From Nitrospirales bacterium (lineage in GTDB: Bacteria > Nitrospirota > Nitrospiria > Nitrospirales > UBA8639), in the NCBI GenBank assembly GCA_013817135.1, contig JACDDF010000095.1, forward strand, positions 1 through 7,360: 7,360 nucleotides of DNA. Direction: 5' to 3'. The notes beneath the pieces were generated by a model. That model saw only the letters and a list, made by a program, of their open reading frames with translations. It had not been told where the DNA came from and did no database searches. A program made the translations under genes and the position numbers. This document shows positions 7,032-7,360 of this stretch, in pieces. Positions within the stretch are counted from its first letter, which is position 1. The number at the start of each line of letters is the position of its first letter.

Positions 7032-7128
7032 TTGTCATTCTGAGCCTCCGGCGAAGAATCTGTGCCCAGCCACAAGACACCCCCGCGCAGCAACATCCTC
7101 CGCCCCGCCCAGGTCGTTCACCTAGCGT
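7032..7128 (+). repeat. A repeat copy 5
   Basis: The left 40 bp (7032-7071) matches copy 1 except in the short centre of the arm (CCTCCGG against CCAGAGG). The right half also aligns with copy 1, including CCCGCCCAGGTCGTTCACCTAG against CTCGCCCAGATAGTTCCCCCTAG, so these two are probably one duplicated unit. The next copy begins 97 bp downstream. Confidence 0.8.
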
Positions 7129-7202
7129 TGTCATTCTGAGCCCATGGCGAAGAATCTGTGCCCAGGTCGAAAAAGCCCCACGGCTTAGCGAGATCCTTCG
7201 GT
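7129..7202 (+). repeat. A repeat copy 6, interrupted in the right arm
   Basis: It matches copy 3 from the left end through the loop (CCCAGGTCGAAAAAGCCCCACGG) to AGATCCTTCGGT at 7202. There the match stops: copy 3 continues TCCTCAGGATGA, while this copy runs into unrelated DNA. The break falls at the small internal loop between the two stem segments. Confidence 0.8.
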
Positions 7203-7210
7203 GGCCCTTG

Positions 7211-7256
7211 GCCTGAGCCCCTTCGACTGCGCTCAGGGCAGGCCTTGCCGAACGGG
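7211..7256. repeat. REP-like palindrome (C element)
   Basis: CCTGAGC (7212-7218) and GCTCAGG (7231-7237) form a 7-bp stem around a 12-nt loop, followed by GCAGGCCTTGCCGAACGG. The CCCTTCGAC and GCTCAGGG words resemble a widespread class of dispersed bacterial palindromes. Only one copy is present here, so the boundaries are approximate. It may belong to the IS end or be a separate element. Confidence 0.5.
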
Positions 7257-7275
7257 TCAGCAACTGTCTTGAATG

Positions 7276-7360
7276 TCAATGAGACATACTACGCATATCT
7301 TGCCATTTCGTCTGATGCTGGATCATCGCATTCAAGATCGTCAGCAGTTTGCGCATGCAG
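7276..7360 (-). CDS. IS110-family transposase, C-terminal end (partial)
   Basis: On the minus strand 27 codons run from the window edge to TGA (7278-7276). They begin CMRKLLTILNAMIQHQTKW, closely matching the conserved C-terminal helix of IS110/IS1111 (Transposase_20) enzymes, where a Cys-Met-Arg-Lys-Leu-Leu block sits near the end. These are DEDD-type recombinases, and IS110 members have been shown to use an element-encoded bridge RNA to choose target and donor sites. The catalytic part lies outside the window, so activity cannot be judged. The frame is too short to be noticed by length alone. Confidence 0.8.
   Translation of the reverse strand, partial: CMRKLLTILNAMIQHQTKWQDMRSMSH

Larger units (their letters stand above)
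7203..7360 (-). mobile_element. Transposase-side end of an IS110-family element (partial)
   Basis: The transposase stop is at 7276, so the element's end downstream of the gene should lie between 7203, where A copy 6 is cut off, and 7275. I see no terminal inverted repeat, as expected for IS110 relatives. The exact border is not determined: 7203-7256 could be IS sequence or a separate REP-like repeat. Confidence 0.55.

Overview
The window suggests a chromosomal segment from a moderately GC-rich Gram-negative bacterium whose intergenic DNA is full of short dispersed palindromes. Nothing in it fixes the taxon. A Nitrospirota-like host is a guess from the glycoside hydrolase pair and the repeat style, and should be treated as weak.

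Layout. Positions 1-3959 hold a tight two-gene carbohydrate unit on the + strand: the 3' two-thirds of a bacterial GH63-type glucosidase (5' end outside the window), then, after 3 bp, a complete glycogen-debranching enzyme (amylo-alpha-1,6-glucosidase, GH133 type). Positions 3960-4835 carry no convincing gene. They are packed with two palindromic repeat families, here called A (about 86 bp, ERIC-like) and B (35 bp). A DMT/EamA transporter gene follows (4836-5714), then an intergenic stretch with one more B copy and a possible minus-strand remnant, then a complete thiopurine S-methyltransferase family gene (6164-6814).

Directly after the methyltransferase stop lies a decayed second copy of the last ~37 codons of the debranching enzyme (6828-6938). 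It is followed by the same kinds of A repeats that follow the intact gene. The transporter/methyltransferase segment is therefore bracketed by a partial duplication: debranching-enzyme tail, A stub, A units. At the right edge a minus-strand reading frame ends with the conserved C-terminus of an IS110-family transposase. The last A copy is interrupted at about 7202, between that repeat and the IS.

Function. The first two genes probably work together on alpha-glucans or oligosaccharides such as glycogen. The transporter and methyltransferase look like accessory genes unrelated to that pathway. The methyltransferase is visibly more A+T-rich than the first two genes. The most interesting content is structural: the bracketed accessory segment, the one-sided decay of the A hairpins, and the IS110 end next to a broken A hairpin. 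I found no clearly new multi-gene system.
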